From Aquimonas sp046318115 (GTDB lineage Bacteria > Pseudomonadota > Gammaproteobacteria > Xanthomonadales > Xanthomonadaceae): a stretch of DNA of 64,000 nucleotides. Of the stretch, positions 52,256-61,659 are shown piece by piece. The DNA lies in contig JBKCVA010000031.1 in assembly GCA_046318115.1 (NCBI GenBank), forward strand, positions 51,143 to 115,142, written 5' to 3'. Position 1 is the stretch's first letter. The number at the start of each line of letters is the position of its first letter. The notes under the pieces were generated by a model. That model ran no database searches. It saw only the letters and a list, made by a program, of their open reading frames with translations, and was not told the DNA's origin. Both the position numbers and the translations under genes were made by a program.

Positions 52256-52702
52256 CTACAGCTCGGTAACGCTATAGAAAGCGTGATCGCCGATCAGCGC
52301 GACAGGAGTGCCCTGCGCCCAGTTGGGGCGATTCACCAGATCGTTGACGAGGAAGTGACTGGCGCCAGGCACAACCTGGCGGCGCGTGCTGCTCGGCTTG
52401 CGCCAATCGCGCAGTGCATCGAAGGAGATCGCAGCTGCGCGCTCCCACGCCTTCCGATTCTTGATCTCGAAATCAGCCCGGACCAGGGTGGGGGCGAATT
52501 GTCGGGGAGCGGTGACCACCGAACACACGGACGTGCCCCAGCGGCCGTCCTCCACTCGCCGCAGGGCGACCTCGGCCACGGCACGCTGGCCGAGGATAGA
52601 TTGGTTGCGCGCTTCCAGGTAGATCGTGGTGGTGAGGCAGAGTGGATCGGCGACGGGCTGTGGAAGCACGTTGGCCAACCAGAGGATCCAGGCCAGTTTC
52701 AT
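52256..52702 (-). CDS. Cell wall hydrolase, SleB-like domain
   Basis: A 148-aa protein with a short hydrophobic N-terminus (MKLAWILWLANVLPQPVA), probably a signal peptide. The SleB/CwlJ-like core is visible: LTTTIYLEARNQSILGQRAV (catalytic Glu), SVCSVVTAPRQFAPT, PGASHFLVND and ALIGDHAFYS. Family members cleave peptidoglycan; in Gram-negatives many are prophage or housekeeping hydrolases. No phage gene is nearby. Convergent with prpE. Confidence 0.85.
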   Translation of the reverse strand: MKLAWILWLANVLPQPVADPLCLTTTIYLEARNQSILGQRAVAEVALRRVEDGRWGTSVCSVVTAPRQFAPTLVRADFEIKNRKAWERAAAISFDALRDWRKPSSTRRQVVPGASHFLVNDLVNRPNWAQGTPVALIGDHAFYSVTEL

Positions 52703-53377
52703 GCGGACTCCTGTTCCGTTGCGTCGTCGCCTTTACCCGCAATCGCATGCCGCGCTCCGTCTTGGACGCGACGACCTGCAAACTTGGGGAAGTACGCCGA
52801 CATGGCGTTGAAGGTCACGCCTGACGCAGGCGGGAAGGGCGCCTCGATGCGTCAGCCGCTTTACGGATGTGAACGGGCGCTGTGCCAAATCAGCAGCCGC
52901 GTTCCCGCCCCCAGCGCGGGCCGGGCACCTCAGGGCGGTTCGGAGCCGAGACTACAGTCCGAGTCTAAATGCAGCCTGAATCCTTGAGGGTGAATCTGAA
53001 CGACCGTTCCCGGATCGTTTTGTTCATTCGTGTAGCACAGCGCGGGCGTTTGCCTGTCTTCAGGGCAACACGCATCAAGTCCCTCCTGGCCTTGATGCGT
53101 GGTCGCGAGTCCGGCACATGTCCGGACTCGCCGAAGCTGGATCCAGCATTTGCGTGATCTATCTGCGGGCGCTCTCTCCATGGCGCGCGGCAACGCTGAA
53201 TTCTTTGGCCTTGCCCTGGAAGCCTGTCGGGCTTTGGTAGTCGAGGCGATTGTCGGCTGCGTGAGGACAGGCCGTCCGCGATTCGCAGGCCCATAGCAGC
53301 CTTATGGGTCAAGAATCGGCGGATAGCGCACCGCGCAGGCGGACTTGCAGCTCGGCCATCCAAAGTCCGACGGGCTC
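52703..53377. other. Long intergenic region holding a family B repeat
   Basis: 675 bases between two minus-strand genes without a credible gene. It holds the 135-bp family B repeat (53064-53198, listed separately) and a small inverted repeat CCCATA...TATGGG (about 53291-53309). Small open frames here fall in the repeat. Confidence 0.65.
53064..53198 (-). repeat. Dispersed 135-bp structured repeat, family B copy 2
   Basis: Reverse-complement match to 28688-28822. It has perfect stems ACGCATCAAG/CTTGATGCGT (53070-53100) and GAGTCCGG/CCGGACTC (53107-53129). Compared with copy 1, the first stem has base pairs swapped on both arms. Confidence 0.8.
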
Positions 53378-55402
53378 CTAGATCGCAGCGGCGGCGCGAA
53401 CTCCTTCCTCGATCGCTCGCTTCGCGTCGACCTCCCCGGCGAGCAGTGCTCCGCCGACAAGCAGCGAGTGCATGCCCGCAGAACGCAGGTCGTCGTGCAG
53501 ATCGCGCACGGACTCTTGGCCCGCGCAGAGGACGATGCTGTCGACGTCCAGCACGCGCTCTTCGCCCTGCATCCGGCAGTGCAGCCCCTGGTCGTCGATC
53601 CGCAGGTACTCGACCTCGGCGATGGCCTTGACCCCCTTGCTCTTGAGGGCCGCCCGATGCACCCAGCCCGTGGTCTTGTTGAGTCGCGCGCCGGGCTTGC
53701 CACTGCTGCGCTGGAGCATCCAGACCTCGCGAGGCGACGGCTCGACGTGCGGTGGCTTGAGGCCGCCGCCCTCGGCGTAGCCAAGGTCGACGCCCCACTC
53801 ATCAAGCCAGCGTTCCGGCTCCACCGTGGGCGAGGGGTGCGGAGTGGTGAGGTACTCGCAGACGTCGAAGCCGATGCCACCGGCGCCGATGACAGCGACA
53901 CGCCGGCCCACCTCCGCGCCGAGGAGGACATCGGCATAGCCGAGGACTTTGGGATGGTCGACGCCCGGAATGCTCGGCCGCCTCGGCCGCACCCCGGTGG
54001 CTACGATGTGTGCGTCGAAGCCCTCCGCACGAAGGCCTCTGGCGTCCACCCGCGTGTCGAGCCGGAGTTCGATGCCAAGCTCCTCGAGTCGGGTGCGGAA
54101 GTAGCGCAGCGTCTCGTTGAACTCCTCCTTGCCGGGCACCTGCCGGGCGAGGTTGAATTGTCCGCCAATCTCCCTCGCGGCCTCGAACAGCACCACCCGA
54201 TGGCCGCGCTCGGCAGCCGCGCAGGCTGCGGCGAGCCCCGCCGGGCCAGCGCCGATCACCGCCACGCGCTTGGATTGGGCGGCCGTAGTCAGCACGATTT
54301 CCGTCTCACGGCACGCCATCGGATTGACCAGGCAACTCGCTGGCTTGTTCTCGAAGACATGATCGAGGCAGGCCTGGTTGCAGGCGATGCAGGTGTTGAT
54401 CGCGCGGGCACGGCCGGCGCGAGCCTTGTTCACCCAGTCCGGATCGGCGAGCAGCGGGCGCGCCATCGACACCATGTCGGCGACGCCGGAGGCCAACAGT
54501 GTTTCGGCCAACTCCGGAGTATTGATTCGATTGCTCGTTACCAGAGGCAGTTTGACCTCGCCGCGGAGGCGCGCGGTGATTCCGCTGAAGGCGGCCCGCG
54601 GCACCGAGGTGACGATGGTCGGAACCCGCGCCTCGTGCCAGCCGATGCCAGTGTTGATGATGGTGGCGCCGGCGGACTCGATCGCTCTCGCCGTGGCAAC
54701 TACTTCATCCCAGCTGCTGCCACCTTCAACGAGGTCAATCATCGACAGGCGGTAGATGATGATGAAGTCGCGGCCAAGCACTTCGCGAGTCCGGCGCACG
54801 ATCTCCACCGGGAATCGCATGCGGTTTTCCAGGCTGCCGCCGTAGCGGTCGGTGCGCCGATTGGTGCGCGGGGCGAGGAATTCGTTGATCAGATAGCCTT
54901 CGGAGCCCATGACCTCGACGCCGTCGTAGCCCGCCTCGCGCGCGAGCTGCGCACAGCGCACGAAGTCGCGGATCTGCGCCTCCACACCACGCGCGCTCAG
55001 GGCCCGCGGCTTGAAGGGGGTGATGGGCGCTTTCAGCGCACTCGGAGCGACCGCCAGGGGGTGGTAGGCGTAACGACCCGCATGGAGGATCTGCATGCAG
55101 ATATGTGCCCCCTCCGCATGCACTGCTGAGGTCACCTGGCGGTGCCGTCGGACCTCCCAGGGCCAGGACAGCTTGCCGGCGAAGGGCTTGACCCAGCCTG
55201 CGATGTTGGGCGCGATGCCACCCGTGACGATCAGGCCGACGCCGCCCCGCGCGCGCGCGGCGAAATACGCGGCCAGCCGCGGATAATCTCGCGCACGGTC
55301 CTCCAGGCCGGTGTGCATCGAGCCCATCAGCACACGGTTTCGCAGGCGGATGTGCCCCAGGTCTAGAGGGCTGAGCAGGGTCGGATAACGTGTGTCTGAC
55401 AT
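53378..55402 (-). CDS. fadH: 2,4-dienoyl-CoA reductase (NADPH), FadH-like
   Basis: A 674-aa enzyme of unsaturated fatty acid beta-oxidation. The N-terminal old-yellow-enzyme barrel binds FMN (LIVTGGIAPN, QILHAGRYAYHP, GGSLENRMRFPVEIVR). The iron-sulfur motif CIACNQACLDHVF with later Cys in KPASCLVNPMAC binds 4Fe-4S, and the C-terminal part has FAD/NADPH Rossmann motifs (VAVIGAGPAGLAAACAAAER and VAVIGAGGIGFDVCEYL). Length matches E. coli FadH (672). The start at 55402 (MSDTRYPTLL) is preferred over a longer Arg-rich upstream frame. Confidence 0.92.
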   Translation of the reverse strand: MSDTRYPTLLSPLDLGHIRLRNRVLMGSMHTGLEDRARDYPRLAAYFAARARGGVGLIVTGGIAPNIAGWVKPFAGKLSWPWEVRRHRQVTSAVHAEGAHICMQILHAGRYAYHPLAVAPSALKAPITPFKPRALSARGVEAQIRDFVRCAQLAREAGYDGVEVMGSEGYLINEFLAPRTNRRTDRYGGSLENRMRFPVEIVRRTREVLGRDFIIIYRLSMIDLVEGGSSWDEVVATARAIESAGATIINTGIGWHEARVPTIVTSVPRAAFSGITARLRGEVKLPLVTSNRINTPELAETLLASGVADMVSMARPLLADPDWVNKARAGRARAINTCIACNQACLDHVFENKPASCLVNPMACRETEIVLTTAAQSKRVAVIGAGPAGLAAACAAAERGHRVVLFEAAREIGGQFNLARQVPGKEEFNETLRYFRTRLEELGIELRLDTRVDARGLRAEGFDAHIVATGVRPRRPSIPGVDHPKVLGYADVLLGAEVGRRVAVIGAGGIGFDVCEYLTTPHPSPTVEPERWLDEWGVDLGYAEGGGLKPPHVEPSPREVWMLQRSSGKPGARLNKTTGWVHRAALKSKGVKAIAEVEYLRIDDQGLHCRMQGEERVLDVDSIVLCAGQESVRDLHDDLRSAGMHSLLVGGALLAGEVDAKRAIEEGVRAAAAI

Positions 55403-55755
55403 GACGGCGTGCTCGTGCGTGAAGATCGCCACGATGCCCAAGGCCTTGCTGTCGGGCAAGCTCTGGCCTCGGTTTCGATGGAGCAGATGCCGACGCAGAC
55501 GGCTTCTGCGCATTGATGTCTGATCGCCGATGACGCGTCCCATTCCCTCATTCGCTTTCAGGGATGCGTTTGTCGGGCGGCTCGTAATGGCTTGATTCCC
55601 GCGCCTCGGAATTGCGAACCCCGTTACAAATGCGTTAACGTCCGCGTCATGCTGTCGCTTTAGAGTTGCGCCCGCTGTGCCGGCGTAGTCTCGGCATCTT
55701 GCATGGGCGAGCGTCGTCCGCTGTTGCATCCCCCGTATCTCCAGGAGAACACCAA
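55403..55755. other. Divergent promoter region between fadH and the OmpA-family gene
   Basis: 353 bases, locally lower in GC around 55610-55680. It should carry promoters for both genes; I cannot assign -35/-10 boxes with confidence. No repeat or hairpin of note. Confidence 0.5.
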
Positions 55756-56838
55756 ATGCAGAAGAACCTCCTTTGCTGCGCGCTGCTGGCTGGCGTCGGT
55801 TTTGTCGGCGCCGCGAACGCGCAGGACTTTGATGATCGCTGGTACGTCGGTGCGTCCGCTGGCATCGTTGAGTTCGACGATACGCGTGGTCTGAAGGACA
55901 ACGCCCAGATCGGCTTCAATTTCGGCAAGTTCTTCACCCCGAACTGGTCGCTGGACGCCGAGGTGGGCTACACCAACCCGCAGCTGCGCGGCAATTCGCT
56001 GAACTGGAGCCAGTACGGTCTGGGGCTGACCGGCCGCTACCATTTCCGTGAGGCTGGCGACAATTGGGGCCCCTATCTGGCGCTGGGCGCTGGCCTGTGG
56101 CGCCATGAGCGCGAGTTCCGCAGCCCGGTCGGCGCCCCCGGCGAAGTCAAGGGCAACAACTTTGCGATGAATCTGGGTCTCGGCATCCAGCGTGACTTTG
56201 GCCGCGCCATGGTTCGCGCCGAGTACGGTGCGCGCTTCGACTTCGACAGCGAGAGCGTGGGCACTGAAGACTGGTTCGCTGACCGCGTGTTCTCGCTCGG
56301 TGTCAGCTTCCCGCTGGGCGCCAAGGCCGATGCTCCGGTCGAGGCTCCGGCGCCGGCTCCGGCTCCGGCCCCGCAGGTCAGCTGCGCGGATCTGGATGAT
56401 GACGGCGACGGCGTCAACAACTGCGAAGACAAGTGCCCGAACAGCACGCCTGGTCAGACCGTGGGTCCGGACGGTTGCCCGGTTCCGGTGACGATCGACC
56501 TGCGCGGCGTGAACTTCGACTTCGACAAGGCGACCCTGCGTCCTGACGCGGTGGCGACCCTGAACGAAGTGGTGAGCATCCTGCGCCAGTACAGCGACCT
56601 GCGCGTGGAAGTGGCCGGCCACACCGACCTGTGCGGTTCGGACGCCTACAACCAGACCCTGTCGCAGAACCGCGCCAAGGCGGTGTATGACTTCCTGACC
56701 AGCAACGGCATCAGCGCTTCGCGCCTGGTGGGCCCGACCGGTTATGGCGAGAGCCGTCCGCTGCAGCCGACCGGCCAGAACCTGCCGGAGTGCAAGAACG
56801 AGACGAACCGCCGCACCGAGCTGAACGTGCAGAACTGA
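55756..56838 (+). CDS. OmpA-family outer membrane protein
   Basis: A 360-aa protein with a signal peptide (MQKNLLCCALLAGVGFVGAA). Residues about 24-205 form an eight-strand beta-barrel pattern (RWYVGASAGIVEFDD, FSLGVSFPLGA). A Pro/Ala hinge (VEAPAPAPAPAPQ) leads to a Ca-binding type-3-like repeat (DLDDDGDGVNNCEDKCPNS), then the OmpA peptidoglycan-binding domain (NFDFDKATLRPDAVATLNEV, VEVAGHTDLCGSDAYNQTLS, NRAKAVYDFL). It anchors the outer membrane to peptidoglycan. CAGGAG lies 8 bases before ATG. Confidence 0.95.
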   Translation: MQKNLLCCALLAGVGFVGAANAQDFDDRWYVGASAGIVEFDDTRGLKDNAQIGFNFGKFFTPNWSLDAEVGYTNPQLRGNSLNWSQYGLGLTGRYHFREAGDNWGPYLALGAGLWRHEREFRSPVGAPGEVKGNNFAMNLGLGIQRDFGRAMVRAEYGARFDFDSESVGTEDWFADRVFSLGVSFPLGAKADAPVEAPAPAPAPAPQVSCADLDDDGDGVNNCEDKCPNSTPGQTVGPDGCPVPVTIDLRGVNFDFDKATLRPDAVATLNEVVSILRQYSDLRVEVAGHTDLCGSDAYNQTLSQNRAKAVYDFLTSNGISASRLVGPTGYGESRPLQPTGQNLPECKNETNRRTELNVQN

Positions 56839-56863
56839 TCTGCCCTCGCAGCACGTGGTATCC

Positions 56864-56890
56864 GAAAGCCCGGCCATGCGCCGGGCTTTC
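56864..56890 (+). terminator. Rho-independent terminator after the OmpA-family gene
   Basis: A 10-bp stem GAAAGCCCGG / CCGGGCTTTC with a 7-base loop, followed by GCTTTTC, 26 bases after the stop. Confidence 0.85.
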
Positions 56891-57014
56891 GCTTTTCGTG
56901 TTCGGCACCGCGTGACTGGACGAAGCGCGGCCGGTGGGCGATGCGATCGGCACTTGACCAATGTTCCCTGCAGTCTCGATGGTGTGGGTCGGTTCCCAGC
57001 GCAGTCCACACGCC

Positions 57015-58049
57015 ATGCTTGCCCGACGCTCGCGTCTCGCTGCAGCTTTGCTCCTTGCCTTGCCCTTCGCGGTGCAGGCCGGAGACCCCCGCTTCGCCCT
57101 GGTCATCCACGGCGGCGCCGGCACCCTGACCCGCGAGGCGATCACGCCAGAGATCGATGCGGCGATCCGCGCCGACCTCAACCGCGCGCTGGACGCAGGT
57201 TCCGCCGTGCTGTCGGAGGGCGGCGCGAGCCTCGACGCCGTGGTCGCCTCGGTGAAGGTGCTCGAGGACTCGCCCTACTTCAACGCTGGCAAGGGCGCGG
57301 TATTCACCCACGAGGGCCACAACGAGTTGGATGCCTCGATCATGGACGGCCGCACGCGGCGCGCCGGAGCCGTGGCCGGGCTGCGCACCGTGCGCAACCC
57401 GATCGACCTGGCGCGCAAGGTGATGGACGCCTCGCCGCACGTGATGCTGATCGGCGAGGGCGCCGAGCGCTTCGCCCGGGAGCGCGGCATCGAGCAGGTC
57501 GACCCGTCCTACTTCCGCACCGAGCAGCGCTGGAACCAGCTGCAGACCGTGCTTGAACGCGAGAAGTCACAGGCGGCGATTCCGGCCTCGACCTATTTCG
57601 GCACGGTAGGTGCCGTGGCGTTCGACCACGCCGGTCGCATCGCCGCGGCGACCTCGACCGGCGGCATGGTCAACAAGCGCTGGGGTCGCGTGGGCGATGC
57701 GCCGATCATCGGCGCGGGCACCTATGCCGATGACAACTGCGGGGTTTCGGCCACGGGCTGGGGCGAGTTCTTCATCCGCCTGTCGGTCGCGCACGACATC
57801 TGCGCGCGCATGCGCTATGGCGGGCAGACGCTGGCGGTCGCCGCCGATGCCGTGCTGATGGAGGAAGTGCCCAAGTTGGGCGGCGATGGTGGCGTCATCG
57901 CCATCGACGGCAATGGCTCGATCCGCATGCCCTTCAACACCGCCGGCATGCACCGCGGCTGGATCACCGTGGACGGCGAGCGCGGCGTGGCGATCTTCGC
58001 CGACGAGGCCGATCCGGATGGACGCAACCAGCCCACCAAGACCGACTGA
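57015..58049 (+). CDS. iaaA: Isoaspartyl peptidase/L-asparaginase (Ntn-hydrolase)
   Basis: A 344-aa protein with a signal peptide (RLAAALLLALPFAVQA), so periplasmic or secreted. FALVIHGGAGTLTREAITPE starts the domain, SPYFNAGKGAVFTHEG follows, and autoproteolysis is expected before the nucleophile Thr in STYFGTVGAVAFDHAGRIAA; ATSTGGMVNKRWGRVGDAPI is the matching active-site strand. It cleaves isoaspartyl dipeptides or asparagine. The start at 57015 is set by the signal peptide; GTG/ATG further upstream are alternatives. Confidence 0.92.
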   Translation: MLARRSRLAAALLLALPFAVQAGDPRFALVIHGGAGTLTREAITPEIDAAIRADLNRALDAGSAVLSEGGASLDAVVASVKVLEDSPYFNAGKGAVFTHEGHNELDASIMDGRTRRAGAVAGLRTVRNPIDLARKVMDASPHVMLIGEGAERFARERGIEQVDPSYFRTEQRWNQLQTVLEREKSQAAIPASTYFGTVGAVAFDHAGRIAAATSTGGMVNKRWGRVGDAPIIGAGTYADDNCGVSATGWGEFFIRLSVAHDICARMRYGGQTLAVAADAVLMEEVPKLGGDGGVIAIDGNGSIRMPFNTAGMHRGWITVDGERGVAIFADEADPDGRNQPTKTD

Positions 58050-58097
58050 GTCACTTTCGTGCGGATGCTCCCCAGAGGATCTGCCGATCGCCAACTC

Positions 58098-58128
58098 GAA
58101 CGGCGCCGCGGGCACTGCGGCGCCGTTC
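58098..58128. terminator. Bidirectional terminator hairpin
   Basis: A perfect 12-bp stem GAACGGCGCCGC / GCGGCGCCGTTC with a 7-base loop between the convergent iaaA and AIM24-family genes. Confidence 0.75.
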
Positions 58129-58142
58129 GTCCCTGAAGGTGC

Positions 58143-59150
58143 TCAGAAGCCGCGATCGCCCGACAGGATGCCGCCGAGGCCTCCCAGGACCGAGCCTTCC
58201 TCCTTGCTGCCGCCACGCTGGTAGGCCGCGGCGAACATGCGGCCGGCCATGCGCGAGAAGGGCAGGGACTGCAGCCAGACGTGGCCGGGGCCGGTCAGCG
58301 TCGCGAGAAACACGCCCTCGCCGCCGAACAGCATCGACTTGATGCCGCCCACGGGCTTGACGTCGAAACCGACGGTCTGGGTGAGTGCAACCACGCAGCC
58401 CGTGTCGACGTCGAGGCGCTCGCCGGCTTTGAGCTCCCGCTCGACCACGGTGCCGCCGGCGTGCACGAAGATCTGCCCGTCGCCCTCGAGCTTCTGCATG
58501 ATGAAGCCTTCGCCGCCGAACAGCGCAGTCATCACCTTCTTCTGGAAGAAGATGCCGACGCTCACCCCGCGTGCGGCGCAGAGGAAGGCGTCCTTCTGGC
58601 AGATCAGGCGGCCGCCGTAGTTCTTGAGCGACAGCGGGATGATCGTGCCCGGGTAGGGCGAGGCGAAGGCGACCTTGGCCTTGCCGCTGCCAGCGTTGGA
58701 GAACATCGTGGTGAACAGGCTTTCGCCGGTGATCACGCGCTTGCCGGCCCCGAGCAGCTTGTCCATGAAGCTTCCGCCCTGGCCGCTGTGGCTGCCGTCG
58801 CCGAACACTGTCTCCATCTGGATGTGCGCGTCTTTGAACATCATCGCGCCCGCTTCGGCGATTGCGCTCTCGCCGGGGTCAAGCTCGATCTCGACAAACT
58901 GCATTTCGTGGCCGAAGACTTGGTAATCGATCTCGTCGGCGCTGCGCTGCCCGACCGGTGGCGGTGCTACCGGTGTGGCCATCGCCGTGCCGCCCCCGGT
59001 GAGTTCGGTGCAGGCGCTGATCGGCATCCACTCGGCGAAGCCGGCGCGCCAGCAGTGGCCGTTGGGGTTCTGCCGCGCCTGCGCGGCGGCGGCGGCGTGG
59101 TCGAGCGGGCCGGTCTGCTGGCCGCCGTAGCTGAGGTACCAAGCGTGCAT
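58143..59150 (-). CDS. AIM24-family protein with N-terminal GYF_2-like domain
   Basis: A 335-aa protein. Residues 1 to about 48 (MHAWYLSYGGQQTGPLDHAA, CWRAGFAEWMPISAC) look like a GYF_2 domain. The rest is the AIM24/TIGR00266 beta-helix: DEIDYQVFGHEMQFVEIELD, GAMMFKDAHIQMETVFGD, and Gly-rich strands (GRLICQKDAFLCAARGVSVG, FGGEGVFLATLTGPGHVWLQ). The function of the family is not known. It is 10 bases downstream of the DUF533 gene, a likely two-gene transcript. Confidence 0.88.
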   Translation of the reverse strand: MHAWYLSYGGQQTGPLDHAAAAAQARQNPNGHCWRAGFAEWMPISACTELTGGGTAMATPVAPPPVGQRSADEIDYQVFGHEMQFVEIELDPGESAIAEAGAMMFKDAHIQMETVFGDGSHSGQGGSFMDKLLGAGKRVITGESLFTTMFSNAGSGKAKVAFASPYPGTIIPLSLKNYGGRLICQKDAFLCAARGVSVGIFFQKKVMTALFGGEGFIMQKLEGDGQIFVHAGGTVVERELKAGERLDVDTGCVVALTQTVGFDVKPVGGIKSMLFGGEGVFLATLTGPGHVWLQSLPFSRMAGRMFAAAYQRGGSKEEGSVLGGLGGILSGDRGF

Positions 59151-59160
59151 GGATCGTCCT

Positions 59161-59847
59161 TTACTGGGAGACGGAGGCGAACTGCGCGTCAAGTTCGGCG
59201 CGCTGCGAGTCATCGAGTTTCAGGCCTTCGGCGAGGCGCTGCATCCAGCGCCGCTCGGCCTCGGTGTCGACGCTGATGGTGATCAGCGCAGCCGCGTAGA
59301 CCTCGGCGGCCAGGTGCGCCGGCGTCTGCGCCAGCAGCTCGGGCATGGACAGCGGCTGGGCCAGCTCCTGCCGCAGAGCAATGAGGTCATCGGCGTGGAG
59401 TCCAGCGTCCTGGGCCCGGCCAAGGATGGCCTCGCGCTCGTTGCCGTCGATCAGGCCATCGGCCGCGGCCGCGGCGATCATGCTGCGGATCACCAGCAGG
59501 GCCTCGGGCACCAAGGCCTGAGGCGCTGCCTGGGGCGCCAACATGGCGGCAGGCGCGGGAGGCGGCGGGGGCGGGGGGCTCATCGTCGGCAGCGGCTGCG
59601 CGGCGGATGCAGGCTGCGCTGTAGACGCGGACTGGCCCTTGTAGTGCTCCCAGGCGGCCATCGCCACGCCGAGCGCACCGAGACCCAGCGCGGCCTTGTT
59701 GCCGGTGCTGAGGCCGCCCAGCGCGCCGCTGAGGCCGCCCCCCATCCCGCCGTGCGACCTGTGCTTCTTGCGGCCGCGATCGCCGCCCAGGGTGCCGCCC
59801 AGGGCACCGCCCAGCATCTGCTTCAATAGTCGCTCGGGGTCGAACAT
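59161..59847 (-). CDS. DUF533 (YebE/TerB-like) protein
   Basis: A 228-aa protein. The N-terminus (MFDPERLLKQMLGGALGGTL) and a Gly-rich stretch with a short hydrophobic segment (AALGLGALGVAMAAWEHYKG) precede a Pro/Ala linker and a C-terminal helical TerB-like domain (IRSMIAAAAADGLIDGNERE, LITISVDTEAERRWMQRLAE). This is the DUF533/YebE layout, thought to be inner-membrane associated. The acidic TerB-like core may bind metal; no experimental role is clear. Confidence 0.87.
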   Translation of the reverse strand: MFDPERLLKQMLGGALGGTLGGDRGRKKHRSHGGMGGGLSGALGGLSTGNKAALGLGALGVAMAAWEHYKGQSASTAQPASAAQPLPTMSPPPPPPPAPAAMLAPQAAPQALVPEALLVIRSMIAAAAADGLIDGNEREAILGRAQDAGLHADDLIALRQELAQPLSMPELLAQTPAHLAAEVYAAALITISVDTEAERRWMQRLAEGLKLDDSQRAELDAQFASVSQ

Positions 59848-60028
59848 CGTTGCGGTTCTCCGTGTTGATCGTTGCGGACTTGGGAGTGCGGGACGCGCAC
59901 ATTCCGAGGCTGTGACGGCCGGTGGCGGATGGTAGCGCCAGTCGGCGCTTCGCCAAGCCGGGCGCGCCGACTACACTATCTGGCCTGCCGCGCACCCGCG
60001 GTCGACGCAGACCTGGATCTCGCAACAC

Positions 60029-60415
60029 ATGCCTGACCGCGTCAACTCGCTGATTCCACGCGGCCCCGGCGGTATGTGGAAGGCCTTCAAATGGTCGATG
60101 CAGGGCTTGGCGGCAGCCTTCCGTCTGGAGGCGTCGTTCCGGCTTGAGGTTTATCTGTTCTTGATTCTCTGTCCGCTGGGCCTGTGGCTCGGACAGACGC
60201 CGCTGGAGCGCGCGGTGCTGGTCGGCAGCCTGCTGCTCGTGCTGTCGGCGGAACTGCTCAACTCGGCGATCGAGTCGGCGGTGGATCGCATGGGCCCCGA
60301 GCACAACGAATTCGCGGGACGCGCCAAGGACATGGGCTCGGCTGCGGTCTTCGTGCTGATGATGAACGTACTGCTGTGCTGGGCGCTGCTGCTGACGCCG
60401 CGCGTCTGGCCCTGA
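60029..60415 (+). CDS. dgkA: Diacylglycerol kinase
   Basis: A 128-aa inner membrane enzyme with three helices. The N-terminal amphipathic part (WKAFKWSMQGLAAAFRLEAS), catalytic Glu region (LSAELLNSAIESAVDRMGPE) and KDMGSAAVFVLMMN match DgkA. It phosphorylates diacylglycerol released in periplasmic glucan or lipid A modification. Length is normal (E. coli 122). Confidence 0.95.
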   Translation: MPDRVNSLIPRGPGGMWKAFKWSMQGLAAAFRLEASFRLEVYLFLILCPLGLWLGQTPLERAVLVGSLLLVLSAELLNSAIESAVDRMGPEHNEFAGRAKDMGSAAVFVLMMNVLLCWALLLTPRVWP

Positions 60416-60455
60416 CCCCGCCGCCCTTTGGGTCGGCACCAAGGAAACCTCTGCA

Positions 60456-61655
60456 ATGACTGCTGCCGATTACCCCGCCCTGATCCTCAAGCGTGGCGAA
60501 GACCGCCGACTGCGCGCCGGCCACCTTTGGGTGTTCAGTAACGAGGTCGACGTCACCCGTTCGCCACTCACGGCGATGGAGGCCGGCAGCCCGGTGCATG
60601 TGCTGGATGCCGGTGGCAAGCCAGTGGGTACCGGCTACGTGAACCCCTCGACGCTCATCTGCGCGCGCCTGCTCGACCGCGGCGGCCATGCGCTGGACCG
60701 CTCGCTGCTGGTGCATCGACTGAACGTGGCCCTCGCCCTGCGCGAGCGCCTGTTCGACACCCCGCACTACCGCCTGGTCTATGGCGAATCCGATGCCCTG
60801 CCGGGTCTGGTCATCGACCGCTTCGGCGACGTCGTCGTCGCCCAGCTCGGCACCGTCGGCATGGAGCGTATGAAGGACGCCATCGTGGATGCCGTGCGCA
60901 AGGTGCTGAACCCGGCCGCCCTGCTGTTCCGCAACGACGGCGGCGCGCGCGCCATCGAAGGGCTGCCCTCCTATGTCGAAGTGGCCTTCGGCGAAGTGCC
61001 GGAGCGGGTCATCGTCGACGAGGGCGGGCTCAAGTTCGCGGTCGACGTGCAGCACGGCCAGAAGACCGGCTGGTTCTTCGACCAGCAGGACAATCGCGAT
61101 CGTCTGCGCAAGCTGGTGCCGGGCCTGCGCGTGCTGGATGTCTTCAGCTACGTCGGCGCCTGGGGCATCCGCGCCGCCGGTTTCGGCGCGAGTGAGGTCA
61201 CCTGCGTCGATGCCTCGGGCCCGGCCTGCGAGCAGATCCGCGACAACGCCCGCCGCAACGGCTTCGGCGACACCGTCGAAGCGGTCTGCGCCGATGCCTT
61301 CGAGTACCTGAAGCAGGCGAGGGCGGAGCGCCGTAAGTGGGACGTGGTCATCCTCGACCCGCCGGCCTTCGTCAAGCGCCGCAAGGACTTCAAGGAAGGC
61401 GCACTGGCCTATCGCCGCATCAACGAGATGGCCATGCAGGTGCTGGAGCGCGACGGCCTGCTGGTCAGCGCCTCGTGCAGCTACCACATGGGCCGCGATG
61501 CCCTGCTCGAGGCCATCCAGGCCGGCGCGCGCCACCTCGATCGACAGGTGCAGGTGCTCTGCCAGCTACAGCAGTCCGCCGACCACCCGGTGCACGCCGC
61601 CATCGTCGAGACGGACTACCTGAAGGGCTACGTCTGCCGCGTGCTGCCGGCCTGA
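60456..61655 (+). CDS. rlmI: 23S rRNA (cytosine-1962-C5)-methyltransferase RlmI-like
   Basis: A 399-aa protein. An N-terminal PUA domain (ILKRGEDRRLRAGHLWVFSN) is followed by an RlmI middle domain and a SAM-methyltransferase: VQHGQKTGWFFDQQDNRDRL, VLDVFSYVGAWGIRAAGFGA (SAM loop), VILDPPAFVKRRKDFKEGAL (catalytic DPP) and SASCSYHM (catalytic Cys). It methylates C1962 of 23S rRNA. It starts 40 bases after dgkA. Confidence 0.93.
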   Translation: MTAADYPALILKRGEDRRLRAGHLWVFSNEVDVTRSPLTAMEAGSPVHVLDAGGKPVGTGYVNPSTLICARLLDRGGHALDRSLLVHRLNVALALRERLFDTPHYRLVYGESDALPGLVIDRFGDVVVAQLGTVGMERMKDAIVDAVRKVLNPAALLFRNDGGARAIEGLPSYVEVAFGEVPERVIVDEGGLKFAVDVQHGQKTGWFFDQQDNRDRLRKLVPGLRVLDVFSYVGAWGIRAAGFGASEVTCVDASGPACEQIRDNARRNGFGDTVEAVCADAFEYLKQARAERRKWDVVILDPPAFVKRRKDFKEGALAYRRINEMAMQVLERDGLLVSASCSYHMGRDALLEAIQAGARHLDRQVQVLCQLQQSADHPVHAAIVETDYLKGYVCRVLPA

Positions 61656-61659
61656 CCGC

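Noticed and set aside
55600..55680. Possible -35/-10 boxes upstream of the OmpA-family gene (TTAACG, 18 bases, TTTAGA)
   Set aside because: Only 4 and 3 of 6 consensus matches; not enough to call.
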